From Hydractinia symbiolongicarpus (taxonomy: Eukaryota > Cnidaria > Hydrozoa > Anthoathecata > Hydractiniidae): a DNA stretch of 64,000 nucleotides. The stretch covers positions 11,036,001-11,100,000 of the forward strand of contig NC_079883.1 of assembly GCF_029227915.1 (NCBI RefSeq). The letters run 5' to 3'. Below are positions 1 to 6,976 of this stretch, one piece after another. Position 1 is the stretch's first letter. The number at the start of each line of letters is the position of its first letter. The notes below the pieces were generated by a model. That model saw only the letters and a list, made by a program, of their open reading frames with translations. It did not search any database and was not told the origin of the DNA. The translations under genes and the position numbers were made by a program.

Positions 1-255
1 TAAACGGAATGTACGCAGACATATTGGAAAGTAATATCACGCACTTAGTATCGTCGCCTTTGTTAGCATTCATGTAAGTTACCATCCACTCGCTACAGTC
101 GCTCTCCATCCTACGGCTAAATCAACAGCCGTGATTTTTACTATGTCGCCGTCCATCCGTACGCGGTGACAGTTGTAAGCTTTACAGTAACGTGACATGC
201 TCCACAAGCAGTTACGGTGTGTGGACGATGCCTATCATGGCAACGCTTGTTCTTT
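1..255. other. tRNA-U2 spacer with unexplained hairpins
   Basis: With 5786-5852 of the preceding unit this forms a spacer of about 320 bp without a recognised gene. On the + strand it has a consensus 5' splice-site-like GTAAGT at 74-79, a hairpin with 6-bp arms at 113-118/127-132, a T5 run at 135-139, and a second hairpin with 7-bp arms (one G-T pair) at 145-151/164-170. A short inverted repeat lies near 175-187. An open frame of the opposite strand reads through here into the antisense of the tRNA; I judge it incidental. Equivalent spacers precede every U2. Confidence 0.6.
202..210 (+). promoter_or_regulatory. Candidate PSE of U2 snRNA
   Basis: The 9-mer ccacaagca starts 54 nt upstream of the U2 5' end. 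The identical 9-mer starts 57 nt upstream of the U1 5' end (576-584). That is the expected position of the proximal sequence element read by SNAPc, and neither gene has a TATA box downstream of it, as expected for Pol II snRNA genes. Present at the same place in every copy examined. Confidence 0.6.
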
Positions 256-442
256 ATCGCTTCTCGGCCTAATGGCTAAGATCAAGTGTAGTATCTGTTC
301 TTATCAGTTTAATATCTGGTAGGCCATTCTCTGAATGGTCAGTATATTAATCTGATTTTTGGCCTTGGGTCATGGAGGTGGATTCATTCACGCCGTGACC
401 ACGGGTTGCCTTGGTGTTGCACTATTACCGATGGCGGCCCAC
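256..442 (+). ncRNA. U2 snRNA, copy 1
   Basis: RNA core of the U2 snRNP, which pairs with the intron branch site and with U6 in the spliceosome. Visible landmarks: the conserved 5' end atcgcttctcggcc, the branch-point-binding GTAGTA at about nt 33-38, stem IIa/IIb, the Sm site gatttttgg at about 354-362, stem III (ggtcatgg pairing with ccgtgacc) and stem-loop IV whose loop contains the U2B''/A'-type ttgcact. Length of about 187 nt matches metazoan U2 (188). The loop of stem I reads TAAT where vertebrates have TTTT. The 3' end is set by closure of stem IV and is uncertain by a few bases. U2 lies head-to-tail with U1, 190 bp apart. Confidence 0.95.
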
Positions 443-447
443 ATAAG

Positions 448-464
448 CAATAAAAGAATAATAG
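448..464 (+). promoter_or_regulatory. Possible snRNA 3' box after U2
   Basis: The A-rich caataaaagaataatag lies a few bases past the U2 3' end, where the Integrator-dependent 3' box is expected. A related aaaatgaat lies just past U1 at about 807-815. The 3' box consensus is loose, so this is tentative. Confidence 0.3.
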
Positions 465-575
465 CAGTCCTCTTTCCGACGGCACTCTGCATAGTCTACG
501 GCGGGAACAAAACGCGTACACTGGGGGAGAATACAGCCTATGCCCCGCGACACGGCAGTTTATAACACACTCAAG

Positions 576-584
576 CCACAAGCA
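576..584 (+). promoter_or_regulatory. Candidate PSE of U1 snRNA
   Basis: Same ccacaagca 9-mer as upstream of U2, starting 57 nt before the U1 5' end. The rest of the two upstream regions is not alike, so the shared 9-mer stands out. Confidence 0.6.
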
Positions 585-632
585 TTAACAAACTTTGAAG
601 GGTACCCTCATGCTACGGTGCAGTTCCAACTC

Positions 633-797
633 ATACTTACCTGACGGGGAAGTAAAGACTGATCAATGAGGGTTTTCTTCCAGAGTGAGGCTCTTGCATT
701 GCACTACGCTTGGGCTGACCTCTGCGATTACTGCAAACGTCAGTAACTCGACCGTACAATTTCTGGTAGTGGGGGCCTGCGTCCGCGCTCGCCCCCT
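633..797 (+). ncRNA. U1 snRNA, copy 1
   Basis: RNA core of the U1 snRNP, which recognises 5' splice sites. The 5' end atacttacctg is the invariant splice-site-pairing sequence. Next come stem-loop I, stem-loop II with the U1A-type loop attgcacta, stem III, the Sm site aatttctgg at about 759-767, and the GC-rich terminal stem-loop (ggggg with gccccc). Length of about 165 nt equals metazoan U1 (164). Loop I reads gatcaatg; the usual metazoan U1-70K loop is gatcacga, so its 3' half differs. Sequence appears identical in all eleven copies. Confidence 0.95.
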
Positions 798-1124
798 CCT
801 TAAGTCAAAATGAATGAGCTTAGAAAAGTTGCGCGGCCAAATGTCGGTGGTGACTTAAACGCTAAGGTAAAACCTCGCTTGGCTGTTACGAAACGTGATT
901 GCGATATAAGTCCTCGGAAGGCGGCGGAATTTTATTTTATTTGCCATTCCGTCAGGGTTATTGGATGATCGGCAATAGATCGAGTTTGTATGCATTTGAA
1001 AGCTCTTTTTTCTCGTACTATCACCTGAAAATGTCGTAGGAAAATGTCATAGGAAACACTTTCAACAACCGCCACGTTCCTTAATTGTTATAACAAGAAA
1101 TATATCACAGCAAATGAAAATGAA
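798..1124. other. U1-5S spacer
   Basis: Between the 3' ends of U1 and 5S, which converge. Contains a possible U1 3' box, a 52-codon + strand frame at 810-968 (see findings), a short near-duplication (aaaatgtcgtaggaaaatgtcatagg, about 1029-1053) and a few T runs. I see no convincing gene. Confidence 0.6.
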
Positions 1125-1244
1125 AAGCCTACGACACCGGGAGTTCCCAGGCGGTCCCCCATCCAAGTACTATCCCGGCCCGACGATGCTTAACTTCCGT
1201 GATCAGACGAGAACGGGTGTGTTCATCGTGGTATGGCCGTAGAC
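1125..1244 (-). rRNA. 5S rRNA, copy 1
   Basis: Structural RNA of the large ribosomal subunit, transcribed by Pol III from an internal promoter bound by TFIIIA. On the minus strand it starts gtctacggccataccac and ends gtcgtaggctt, about 120 nt. It contains the A-box region aagttaagcatcgtc and the C-box region ggatgggggaccgcctggg typical of metazoan 5S. A TTTT terminator (aaaa at 1123-1126 on the + strand) sits at its 3' end. An AT-rich aataaatt on the sense strand at -30 to -23 (1267-1274) is TATA-like. Identical in all eleven copies by eye, so nothing suggests a pseudogene. Confidence 0.96.
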
Positions 1245-1403
1245 ATTAGTAGGTGCAAATACGTGCAATTTATTTTGACGTTGTGATCAAATTTTTTTAT
1301 TTAATTTCTTTGAGTTACTTAGGACAAGGCGTATGCATGGATTATCTATTAGACTTTAAGGTTATAGTTTTGTGAAAAAAACAATGTTTTTTTAAAGATG
1401 TGT

Positions 1404-1419
1404 GGCTATAAAAATAGCC
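1404..1419 (-). terminator. Histone 3' stem-loop of H2A
   Basis: Sense strand reads a 6-bp stem ggctat/atagcc with a TTTT loop, the 16-nt SLBP-binding element that directs U7-dependent 3' cleavage of replication-dependent histone mRNAs. It lies 22 nt past the stop. Downstream, acatctttaaaaaaac is the likely histone downstream element. Confidence 0.93.
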
Positions 1420-1441
1420 GTTGTTTTCTGAGTGTAGCGGT

Positions 1442-1822
1442 TTACTTCTTCTGTCCTTTGTCGTTCTTCTTTGGGAGTAAGACAGCTTGAATGTTTGGCA
1501 AAACACCACCAGCTGCAATGGTTACACCGCTCAAAAGTTTGTTTAATTCTTCATCATTACGAACAGCCAATTGTAAATGTCTTGGAATAATCCTAGCTTT
1601 TTTGTTGTCTCTTGCTGCGTTACCAGCCAACTCCAATATCTCAGCAGATAAATATTCCAAGACGGCTGCTAAGTAAACTGGTGCTCCAGATCCAATTCGG
1701 TTAGCATAGTGCCCTCTACGAAGGAATCTATGCACTCTACCGACTGGAAATTGAAGTCCAGCTCTTGAGGATCTTGTCTTGGCTTTAGCCTTAGCTTTTC
1801 CACCTTTTCCACGTCCAGACAT
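1442..1822 (-). CDS. Histone H2A, copy 1
   Basis: Core nucleosome histone, 126 aa, partner of H2B. The N-tail [21 protein letters not shown] is followed by the histone fold (about residues 25-100). Acidic-patch residues E55, E60, E63, D89, E90 and E91 are present, numbered one lower than human because the tail is one residue shorter. The C-tail ends [10 protein letters not shown] with the ubiquitin-target lysines and has no SQ-E/D-hydrophobic end, so this is canonical H2A rather than H2A.X; it lacks H2A.Z hallmarks. Intronless, with the stem-loop 3' of the stop. Divergently paired with H2B across 284 bp. Confidence 0.98.
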   Translation of the reverse strand: MSGRGKGGKAKAKAKTRSSRAGLQFPVGRVHRFLRRGHYANRIGSGAPVYLAAVLEYLSAEILELAGNAARDNKKARIIPRHLQLAVRNDEELNKLLSGVTIAAGGVLPNIQAVLLPKKNDKGQKK

Positions 1823-2106
1823 AACTGCGATTTGATTTGTAAGTTAATACAAAAACGTACGAATATTTAACGTAAGTGTTAACGAAATAAACTTTACTCG
1901 TTTTTTCATCATAAAAATAGGATCGAAATCATGTTTTTTTAACCAATCATAATTAAGTATTAAACAAAAGATTTTTTTTTTAACCAATTAAATTGCGTAT
2001 CGGCGTTTTCGGATCGAATTCGATCCGATTTTTTTACTTATAAACAAAAAGTTTTGACTTGCAGTTTAATGCTTATTTACAAGTTAAGTAGCAAAAATTT
2101 TTAACC
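1823..2106. promoter_or_regulatory. Bidirectional H2A/H2B promoter
   Basis: The 284 bp between the two start codons. Two CCAAT boxes lie at 1943-1947 and 1984-1988. The H2B TATA is TATAAA at 2039-2044, 63 bp before its ATG. For H2A a weaker minus-strand TATA-like ctatttttat lies at about 1911-1920. A 20-bp perfect palindrome lies at 2009-2028, and a lone half-site ggatcgaa at 1920-1927. Confidence 0.8.
2009..2028. promoter_or_regulatory. 20-bp perfect palindrome in H2A/H2B promoter
   Basis: Self-complementary sequence whose half-site is tcggatcgaa; it ends 10 bp before the H2B TATA box. The half-site ggatcgaa recurs at 1920-1927 next to the H2A TATA-like element, suggesting a dimer-binding site serving both directions. 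Present in all copies. Confidence 0.6.
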
Positions 2107-2511
2107 ATGTCTGACGCAGCAGCTAAAGGAGGAAAACAGGCACCTAAAGTAGCCAAGAAAGGTGAAAAAAGAGCCGGCAAAAAAGGAGGAAAGATTGGTG
2201 GAACTGGTGAAAAGAAACGCAAGAGAAAGAGAAAGGAAAGTTATGCTATTTACATCTACAATGTTTTGAAACAAGTTCACCCAGATGTCGGAGTTTCAAG
2301 CAAAGCTATGAGCATCATGAACTCATTTGTCAACGACATCTTTGAGCGCATTGCTTCCGAAGCTTCGCGTTTGGCTCTTCAAAACAAAAAGTCGACCATC
2401 TCTTCTCGTGAAATTCAAACCGCAGTACGTCTTCTCTTGCCTGGAGAACTTGCAAAACACGCAGTCAGTGAAGGAACAAAAGCCGTCACAAAATACACAA
2501 GCAGCAAGTAA
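2107..2511 (+). CDS. Histone H2B, copy 1
   Basis: Core nucleosome histone, 134 aa, dimerising with H2A. The histone fold begins at about residue 43 ([18 protein letters not shown]). The C-terminal end [26 protein letters not shown] includes the conserved ubiquitin-acceptor lysine (K120 in human). The N-tail is about 8 residues longer than vertebrate H2B and rich in Lys/Gly ([19 protein letters not shown]). Within the fold, [15 protein letters not shown] departs from the common RLAHYNKRSTITSRE. The start is the only ATG preceding the acidic-initial MSDAAAKGG tail, 63 bp after the TATA. Confidence 0.98.
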   Translation: MSDAAAKGGKQAPKVAKKGEKRAGKKGGKIGGTGEKKRKRKRKESYAIYIYNVLKQVHPDVGVSSKAMSIMNSFVNDIFERIASEASRLALQNKKSTISSREIQTAVRLLLPGELAKHAVSEGTKAVTKYTSSK

Positions 2512-2534
2512 ACCAACGTCTACCAAACACAAAC

Positions 2535-2550
2535 GGTCTTTTTTAAGACC
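2535..2550 (+). terminator. Histone 3' stem-loop of H2B
   Basis: Stem ggtctt/aagacc with TTTT loop, 23 nt past the stop. It differs from the ggctat/atagcc stem used by the other four histone genes but still fits the metazoan consensus. Followed by acacatctttaaaaaaac. Confidence 0.92.
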
Positions 2551-2931
2551 ACACATCTTTAAAAAAACATTTACTTGGCGTCACTACAAGTTAACCGAAG
2601 TTAATAAAACTTCTAAATAATGTGCTTAAGAACACTAGCCTACATTTAAAATACTTCCCCATGTGTGTGTGGATTAGCTTCACTTTTCATACGTATTATT
2701 AGCTGTAATTGCAGAAAAGACAAGTACATTGATCCATGTTATTGCTTACATTTAACTTAACCCAGCTTTTCACGGAAACACTCCCAGGCAAATTAACCCT
2801 ACAAAGTATTTCTAAATTTTTTTTGTGTCATATATGACATAGTATCGTATAGCAATAAATGTAACTGTGACAAGACTTTACACATTGTGTAATTTGGAAG
2901 CGTGCACAAAGTAATGTTTTAAAAGATTTGT
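2551..2931. other. H2B-H4 convergent spacer
   Basis: Region between the 3' ends of H2B and H4. AT-rich, no gene recognised. Contains a 14-bp perfect palindrome (tgtcatatatgaca) at 2826-2839 and the H4 downstream element (minus-strand aaatctttt, about 2921-2929). Confidence 0.7.
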
Positions 2932-2947
2932 GGCTATAAAAATAGCC
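2932..2947 (-). terminator. Histone 3' stem-loop of H4
   Basis: Same ggctat-TTTT-atagcc element as H2A, 24 nt past the H4 stop. Copy 4 carries a variant at 20484-20499 with one G-U pair. Confidence 0.92.
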
Positions 2948-2971
2948 GTTTTTGTTGAGCAATGACAACGC

Positions 2972-3328
<357 letters not shown>

Positions 3329-3417
3329 TTAACAGAATTCAGACAGCTTTAAAAAGAGGCCATAAAATTACCTACTGCTCGTGGAAACACCCTAATTAAC
3401 CAATAGAGTTGCGTCAT

Positions 3418-3442
3418 TACAAAATGTTCCGAACATTTTGTA
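3418..3442. promoter_or_regulatory. 25-nt near-perfect palindrome in H4/H3 promoter
   Basis: Two 12-bp arms (tacaaaatgttc and its exact complement) separated by a single C at 3430. It lies 135-159 bp upstream of the H4 ATG. Same position in all copies. Confidence 0.6.
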
Positions 3443-3747
3443 CATTTTTTTAAGTAAAACTGTAGTTTTTTTAAAAATTCGTGGTCTTAATGTTTCAGTA
3501 AGGCAATAAATTTGGCATCGTTGGAATTCGCCAAACCTTCTGCTACTTACTAAAAAAAAAAAAAGTCAAAAGCTTTTGTGTATCAGAAGATACAGCCGTT
3601 TTCCCGTAGCCAAAAAACACAGATTTTATAAAAATGTTAAAGTAATGAGCGTAATGTCATTATGCAGCCAATCAGAAATTACTTTCTTAGCACCAATCAA
3701 ATGGTTTGTTTTGAACCTTAGCTGTCAATCAATATGAGAAATAAAAC

Positions 3748-3755
3748 TTTGGCGC
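3748..3755 (+). promoter_or_regulatory. E2F-type site upstream of H3
   Basis: TTTGGCGC matches the E2F consensus TTTSSCGC. It abuts the TATA-like aataaaac, 55 bp before the ATG. A longer site of the same type lies upstream of H1. It may link H3 to S-phase control; this is inferred from consensus only. Confidence 0.5.
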
Positions 3756-3806
3756 GATAGTGCATTTTAGACCGTCTTGTGTATCCGTACTACATCGACT
3801 TCTTAA

Positions 3807-4220
<414 letters not shown>

Positions 4221-4241
4221 GCATCTTACCAAACAAAAAAC

Positions 4242-4257
4242 GGCTATTTTTATAGCC
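4242..4257 (+). terminator. Histone 3' stem-loop of H3
   Basis: ggctat-TTTT-atagcc, 21 nt past the stop, followed by acacatccataaaaaatatt, a rather poor downstream element compared with the other genes. Confidence 0.92.
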
Positions 4258-4533
4258 ACACATCCATAAAAAATATTACGGCTAGCTTTTTATATCAAAC
4301 TTTGTCCTGCTTTCTGTTTAAATTTTATGCTACATAAAAATTTTATGCTACATAAAGTTTGACAATGTTAAAAATATGAAGGGCAAGAAAAGTAAAAGCA
4401 AGAAAATAAGAAATTTAAAAACGAAAATACTTAAACTTAGGGAATCTAATCTTAAATTTACTCTTTTTTAACTGTTTAAGTGACTTAAACAAGTTTAACT
4501 TTGTACCAAGATAATGTTTTTTTGTAAATGTGT
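4258..4533. other. H3-H1 convergent spacer
   Basis: AT-rich spacer between the H3 and H1 3' ends. Contains an exact 18-bp tandem duplication (4321-4338 and 4339-4356), a purine-rich stretch and a 31-codon Lys-rich frame at 4376-4471 that I do not call a gene. Confidence 0.6.
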
Positions 4534-4549
4534 GGCTATAAAAATAGCC
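4534..4549 (-). terminator. Histone 3' stem-loop of H1
   Basis: ggctat-TTTT-atagcc on the minus strand, 32 nt past the H1 stop, the longest spacing of the five genes. Followed by acacatttacaaaaaaac. Confidence 0.92.
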
Positions 4550-4581
4550 GTTTGTTAATGTAATAGCCAGATACACACAAA

Positions 4582-5133
4582 TTATTTTTTTGCGGTCTTC
4601 TTTGCTGCCTTTTTGGGAGTCTTTTTGACCTTCTTTGCTGCAGGTTTTTTAGCAACAGGCTTCTTTGTGGGTTTCTTAGCTGCTGGTTTCTTAGCCGAGG
4701 CTTTCTTTGTGGCAGGCTTCTTTGCTGCTTTCTTTGGCGTGCTCTTCTTTGCTGGCTTCTTTTTTGGTGTACTTTTCTTTGCAGTAGGCTTCTTTGCCGT
4801 TGGCTTTTTTGCTGCGGCCTTTTTCTTAGGTTTTTCTTTTTTTACCTGACCTAGCTTGAATGATCCAGAAGCACCAGTGCCTTTAGTTTGAATCAAATCG
4901 CCTGATGTTACTCCTCGTTTAAGAGCCATTTTCAGATGATGATCTGAGTTTTCAGCAACTTTGTAATTTGCATGAATATATTTTGTAATAGCTTGGCGAG
5001 ATGAACCACCGCGTTCCTTTAGGGTAGCGATAGCAGCCTTGATCATGTCCACATATTTAGGGTGATCAGCTGTCTTCTTTGCAGCAGGTTTCTTCTTGGG
5101 TGCGATTTTCTTTGGAGAAGCTGCTTCACTCAT
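4582..5133 (-). CDS. Linker histone H1, copy 1
   Basis: Linker histone binding the nucleosome dyad, 183 aa from the chosen Met. Basic N-tail (1-22), a winged-helix globular domain at about 23-96 (from [13 protein letters not shown] to [10 protein letters not shown]) and a Lys/Ala/Pro-rich C-tail (about 97-183). Four S/T-P-K-K CDK-type motifs: one in the N-tail (S6) and three in the C-tail. An in-frame ATG 27 nt upstream (5158-5160) would add [10 protein letters not shown] prefer MSEAASPKK because H1 proteins normally start this way and its ATG has A at -3. Confidence 0.97.
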   Translation of the reverse strand: MSEAASPKKIAPKKKPAAKKTADHPKYVDMIKAAIATLKERGGSSRQAITKYIHANYKVAENSDHHLKMALKRGVTSGDLIQTKGTGASGSFKLGQVKKEKPKKKAAAKKPTAKKPTAKKSTPKKKPAKKSTPKKAAKKPATKKASAKKPAAKKPTKKPVAKKPAAKKVKKTPKKAAKKTAKK

Positions 5134-5310
5134 TTTTAATGTTTTCTTACAACAATCCAACGATAAACGATGCTTGTTATCACAGTAGAAGTATACTAAA
5201 CATTACCGTGTAAATGAGATATAATTTAAGACGGTGCGAAGTATGCGGACGTAAAAGTACCACTCCCGGGAATTGATTTGGCGCGAAAACAGAAATGTGT
5301 GTTTCTGTAC
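5134..5310 (-). promoter_or_regulatory. H1 promoter
   Basis: On the minus strand: TATA-like aattatatc at 5218-5226 (85-93 bp before the ATG), a symmetrical E2F-type TTTCGCGCCAAA at 5277-5288, and AAACACA, the known vertebrate H1 box, at 5298-5304. The H1 box lies inside a 20-nt inverted repeat (acagaaa/tttctgt, 5289-5308) directly abutting the E2F site. Confidence 0.7.
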
Positions 5311-5712
5311 ATCGTATAATGTCCGTTTTGGGTGCCGCGACTATGCGAAAGCATGTTAATTTTTATTTGTAGTACGACGCAATAGTCTGCAAGAGAAGCT
5401 GCTGGAGTTTGAGGTCTTCAGCATTACATCTAGTCTGTTAATTTGGGCTTCTTCCGCGCTCGTGTTAGGATTTTCATAAAGCGTTCTTTGGTTTGCGTTG
5501 CGTATGTCGGCCTACATCATCGACACGGCCTGTTTCCGGCTATTAGGAGCAATTCATATATTGGGCACTGCGTTTCGACTTTTTTATTAGACCACAGTAA
5601 AAAAATTCACTCACAGAAGTCCCTTTCTTTCATGGCTACAAACACGAAGAATTCTGTCGTAAGTAAAACGAATGCGCAAGCCAAAATGACGATGGGGCGA
5701 AGTCATAAGCAT
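5311..5712. other. H1-tRNA spacer
   Basis: About 400 bp between the H1 promoter and tRNA-Arg. Only weak signals: a taatttttattt U-run near 5358, a consensus 5' splice-site-like gtcGTAAGTaaa at about 5657, and a + strand frame running through the tRNA that I treat as spurious. No gene recognised. Confidence 0.6.
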
Positions 5713-5785
5713 GGCCCTGTGGCCCAATGGATAAGGCATCTGACTACGAATCAGGGGATTCCAGGTTCGACTCCTGGCAGGGTCG
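5713..5785 (+). tRNA. tRNA-Arg(ACG), copy 1
   Basis: 73 nt, CCA not encoded. The acceptor stem ggccctg pairs with cagggtc (one G-T). A box tggcccaatgg is at 5720-5730 and a perfect B box ggttcgactcc at 5764-5774. The anticodon stem is tctga/tcagg with loop ctacgaa, anticodon ACG at 5746-5748, which would read CGU/CGC/CGA after A34-to-inosine editing. A20 and C35, the ArgRS identity bases, are present. No T4 run occurs until 5987. Confidence 0.93.
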
Positions 5786-6107
5786 CACTGTCGCATTTCG
5801 GCTGCATGGTCTACTGTGTAACGCGCGCGCACGTTCTGGCGTAATGCGTTGATAAACGGAATGTACGCAGACATATTGGAAAGTAATATCACGCACTTAG
5901 TATCGTCGCCTTTGTTAGCATTCATGTAAGTTACCATCCACTCGCTACAGTCGCTCTCCATCCTACGGCTAAATCAACAGCCGTGATTTTTACTATGTCG
6001 CCGTCCATCCGTACGCGGTGACAGTTGTAAGCTTTACAGTAACGTGACATGCTCCACAAGCAGTTACGGTGTGTGGACGATGCCTATCATGGCAACGCTT
6101 GTTCTTT
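5786..6107. other. tRNA-U2 spacer between copies 1 and 2
   Basis: Complete example of the spacer described at 1-255. The sense strand has no run of four T between the tRNA end and 5987, where T5 (5987-5991) follows the 6-bp hairpin at 5965-5984. An acgcgcgcgc alternating tract lies at about 5821-5831. Confidence 0.6.
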
Positions 6108-6294
6108 ATCGCTTCGCGGCCTAATGGCTAAGATCAAGTGTAGTATCTGTTCTTATCAGTTTAATATCTGGTAGGCCATTCTCTGAATGGTCAGTATATT
6201 AATCTGATTTTTGGCCTTGGGTCATGGAGGTGGATTCATTCACGCCGTGACCACGGGTTGCCTTGGTGTTGCACTATTACCGATGGCGGCCCAC
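6108..6294 (+). ncRNA. U2 snRNA, copy 2 (T9G variant)
   Basis: T-to-G at 6116 changes nt 9 of the RNA (atcgcttcg for atcgcttct), in the 5' region that pairs with U6 and leads into stem I. Otherwise as copy 1. Confidence 0.93.
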
Positions 6295-6484
6295 ATAAGC
6301 AATAAAAGAATAATAGCAGTCCTCTTTCCGACGGCACTCTGCATAGTCTACGGCGGGAACAAAACGCGTACACTGGGGGAGAATACAGCCTATGCCCCGC
6401 GACACGGCAGTTTATAACACACTCAAGCCACAAGCATTAACAAACTTTGAAGGGTACCCTCATGCTACGGTGCAGTTCCAACTC

Positions 6485-6649
6485 ATACTTACCTGACGGG
6501 GAAGTAAAGACTGATCAATGAGGGTTTTCTTCCAGAGTGAGGCTCTTGCATTGCACTACGCTTGGGCTGACCTCTGCGATTACTGCAAACGTCAGTAACT
6601 CGACCGTACAATTTCTGGTAGTGGGGGCCTGCGTCCGCGCTCGCCCCCT
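6485..6649 (+). ncRNA. U1 snRNA, copy 2
   Basis: No difference from copy 1 seen; same upstream 9-mer at about 6428. Confidence 0.95.
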
Positions 6650-6976
6650 CCTTAAGTCAAAATGAATGAGCTTAGAAAAGTTGCGCGGCCAAATGTCGGT
6701 GGTGACTTAAACGCTAAGGTAAAACCTCGCTTGGCTGTTACGAAACGTGATTGCGATATAAGTCCTCGGAAGGCGGCGGAATTTTATTTTATTTGCCATT
6801 CCGTCAGGGTTATTGGATGATCGGCAATAGATCGAGTTTGTATGCATTTGAAAGCTCTTTTTTCTCGTACTATCACCTGAAAATGTCGTAGGAAAATGTC
6901 ATAGGAAACACTTTCAACAACCGCCACGTTCCTTAATTGTTATAACAAGAAATATATCACAGCAAATGAAAATGAA

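Noticed and set aside
359-565. 68-aa + strand frame
   Set aside because: It begins inside U2 and continues into the spacer; a shadow of the RNA gene.
963-1030. Possible C/D-box snoRNA (ggatgatc to cctga)
   Set aside because: The C box has a mismatch, no terminal stem is present and no C'/D' boxes are evident.
2327-2620. 97-aa + strand frame overlapping H2B
   Set aside because: Alternate frame of H2B that runs through the histone stem-loop.
4613-4849. 78-aa hydrophobic Phe/Ala/Gly + strand frame
   Set aside because: Antisense of the Lys/Ala-rich H1 tail; composition explains it.
5640-5665. Second GTAAGT donor-like site upstream of the tRNA
   Set aside because: No downstream Sm site, acceptor or flanking hairpins; likely chance.
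5443-5844. 133-aa + strand open frame through the tRNA
   Set aside because: Its C-terminal half is simply the translated tRNA-Arg and flank, it lacks recognisable domains, and its conservation only reflects whole-unit homogenisation.
5891-5912. Resemblance of ttagtatcgtcgcc to the U4 snRNA 5' region
   Set aside because: About 12 bases recall U4 (cagtatcgtagcc), but the kink-turn, stem II and remaining U4 landmarks are absent.
5903-5920. cgcctttgttagc as a U5 loop I
   Set aside because: The invariant U5 loop GCCTTTTAC is not present; no U5 stem or Sm context fits.
5611-5961. 116-aa minus strand open frame (starts MESDCSEWMV)
   Set aside because: It runs antisense through the tRNA (the familiar ARSRTWNPLIRSQ tRNA shadow) and has no promoter, stem-loop or family signature. 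The first 55 residues are unexplained but not supported.
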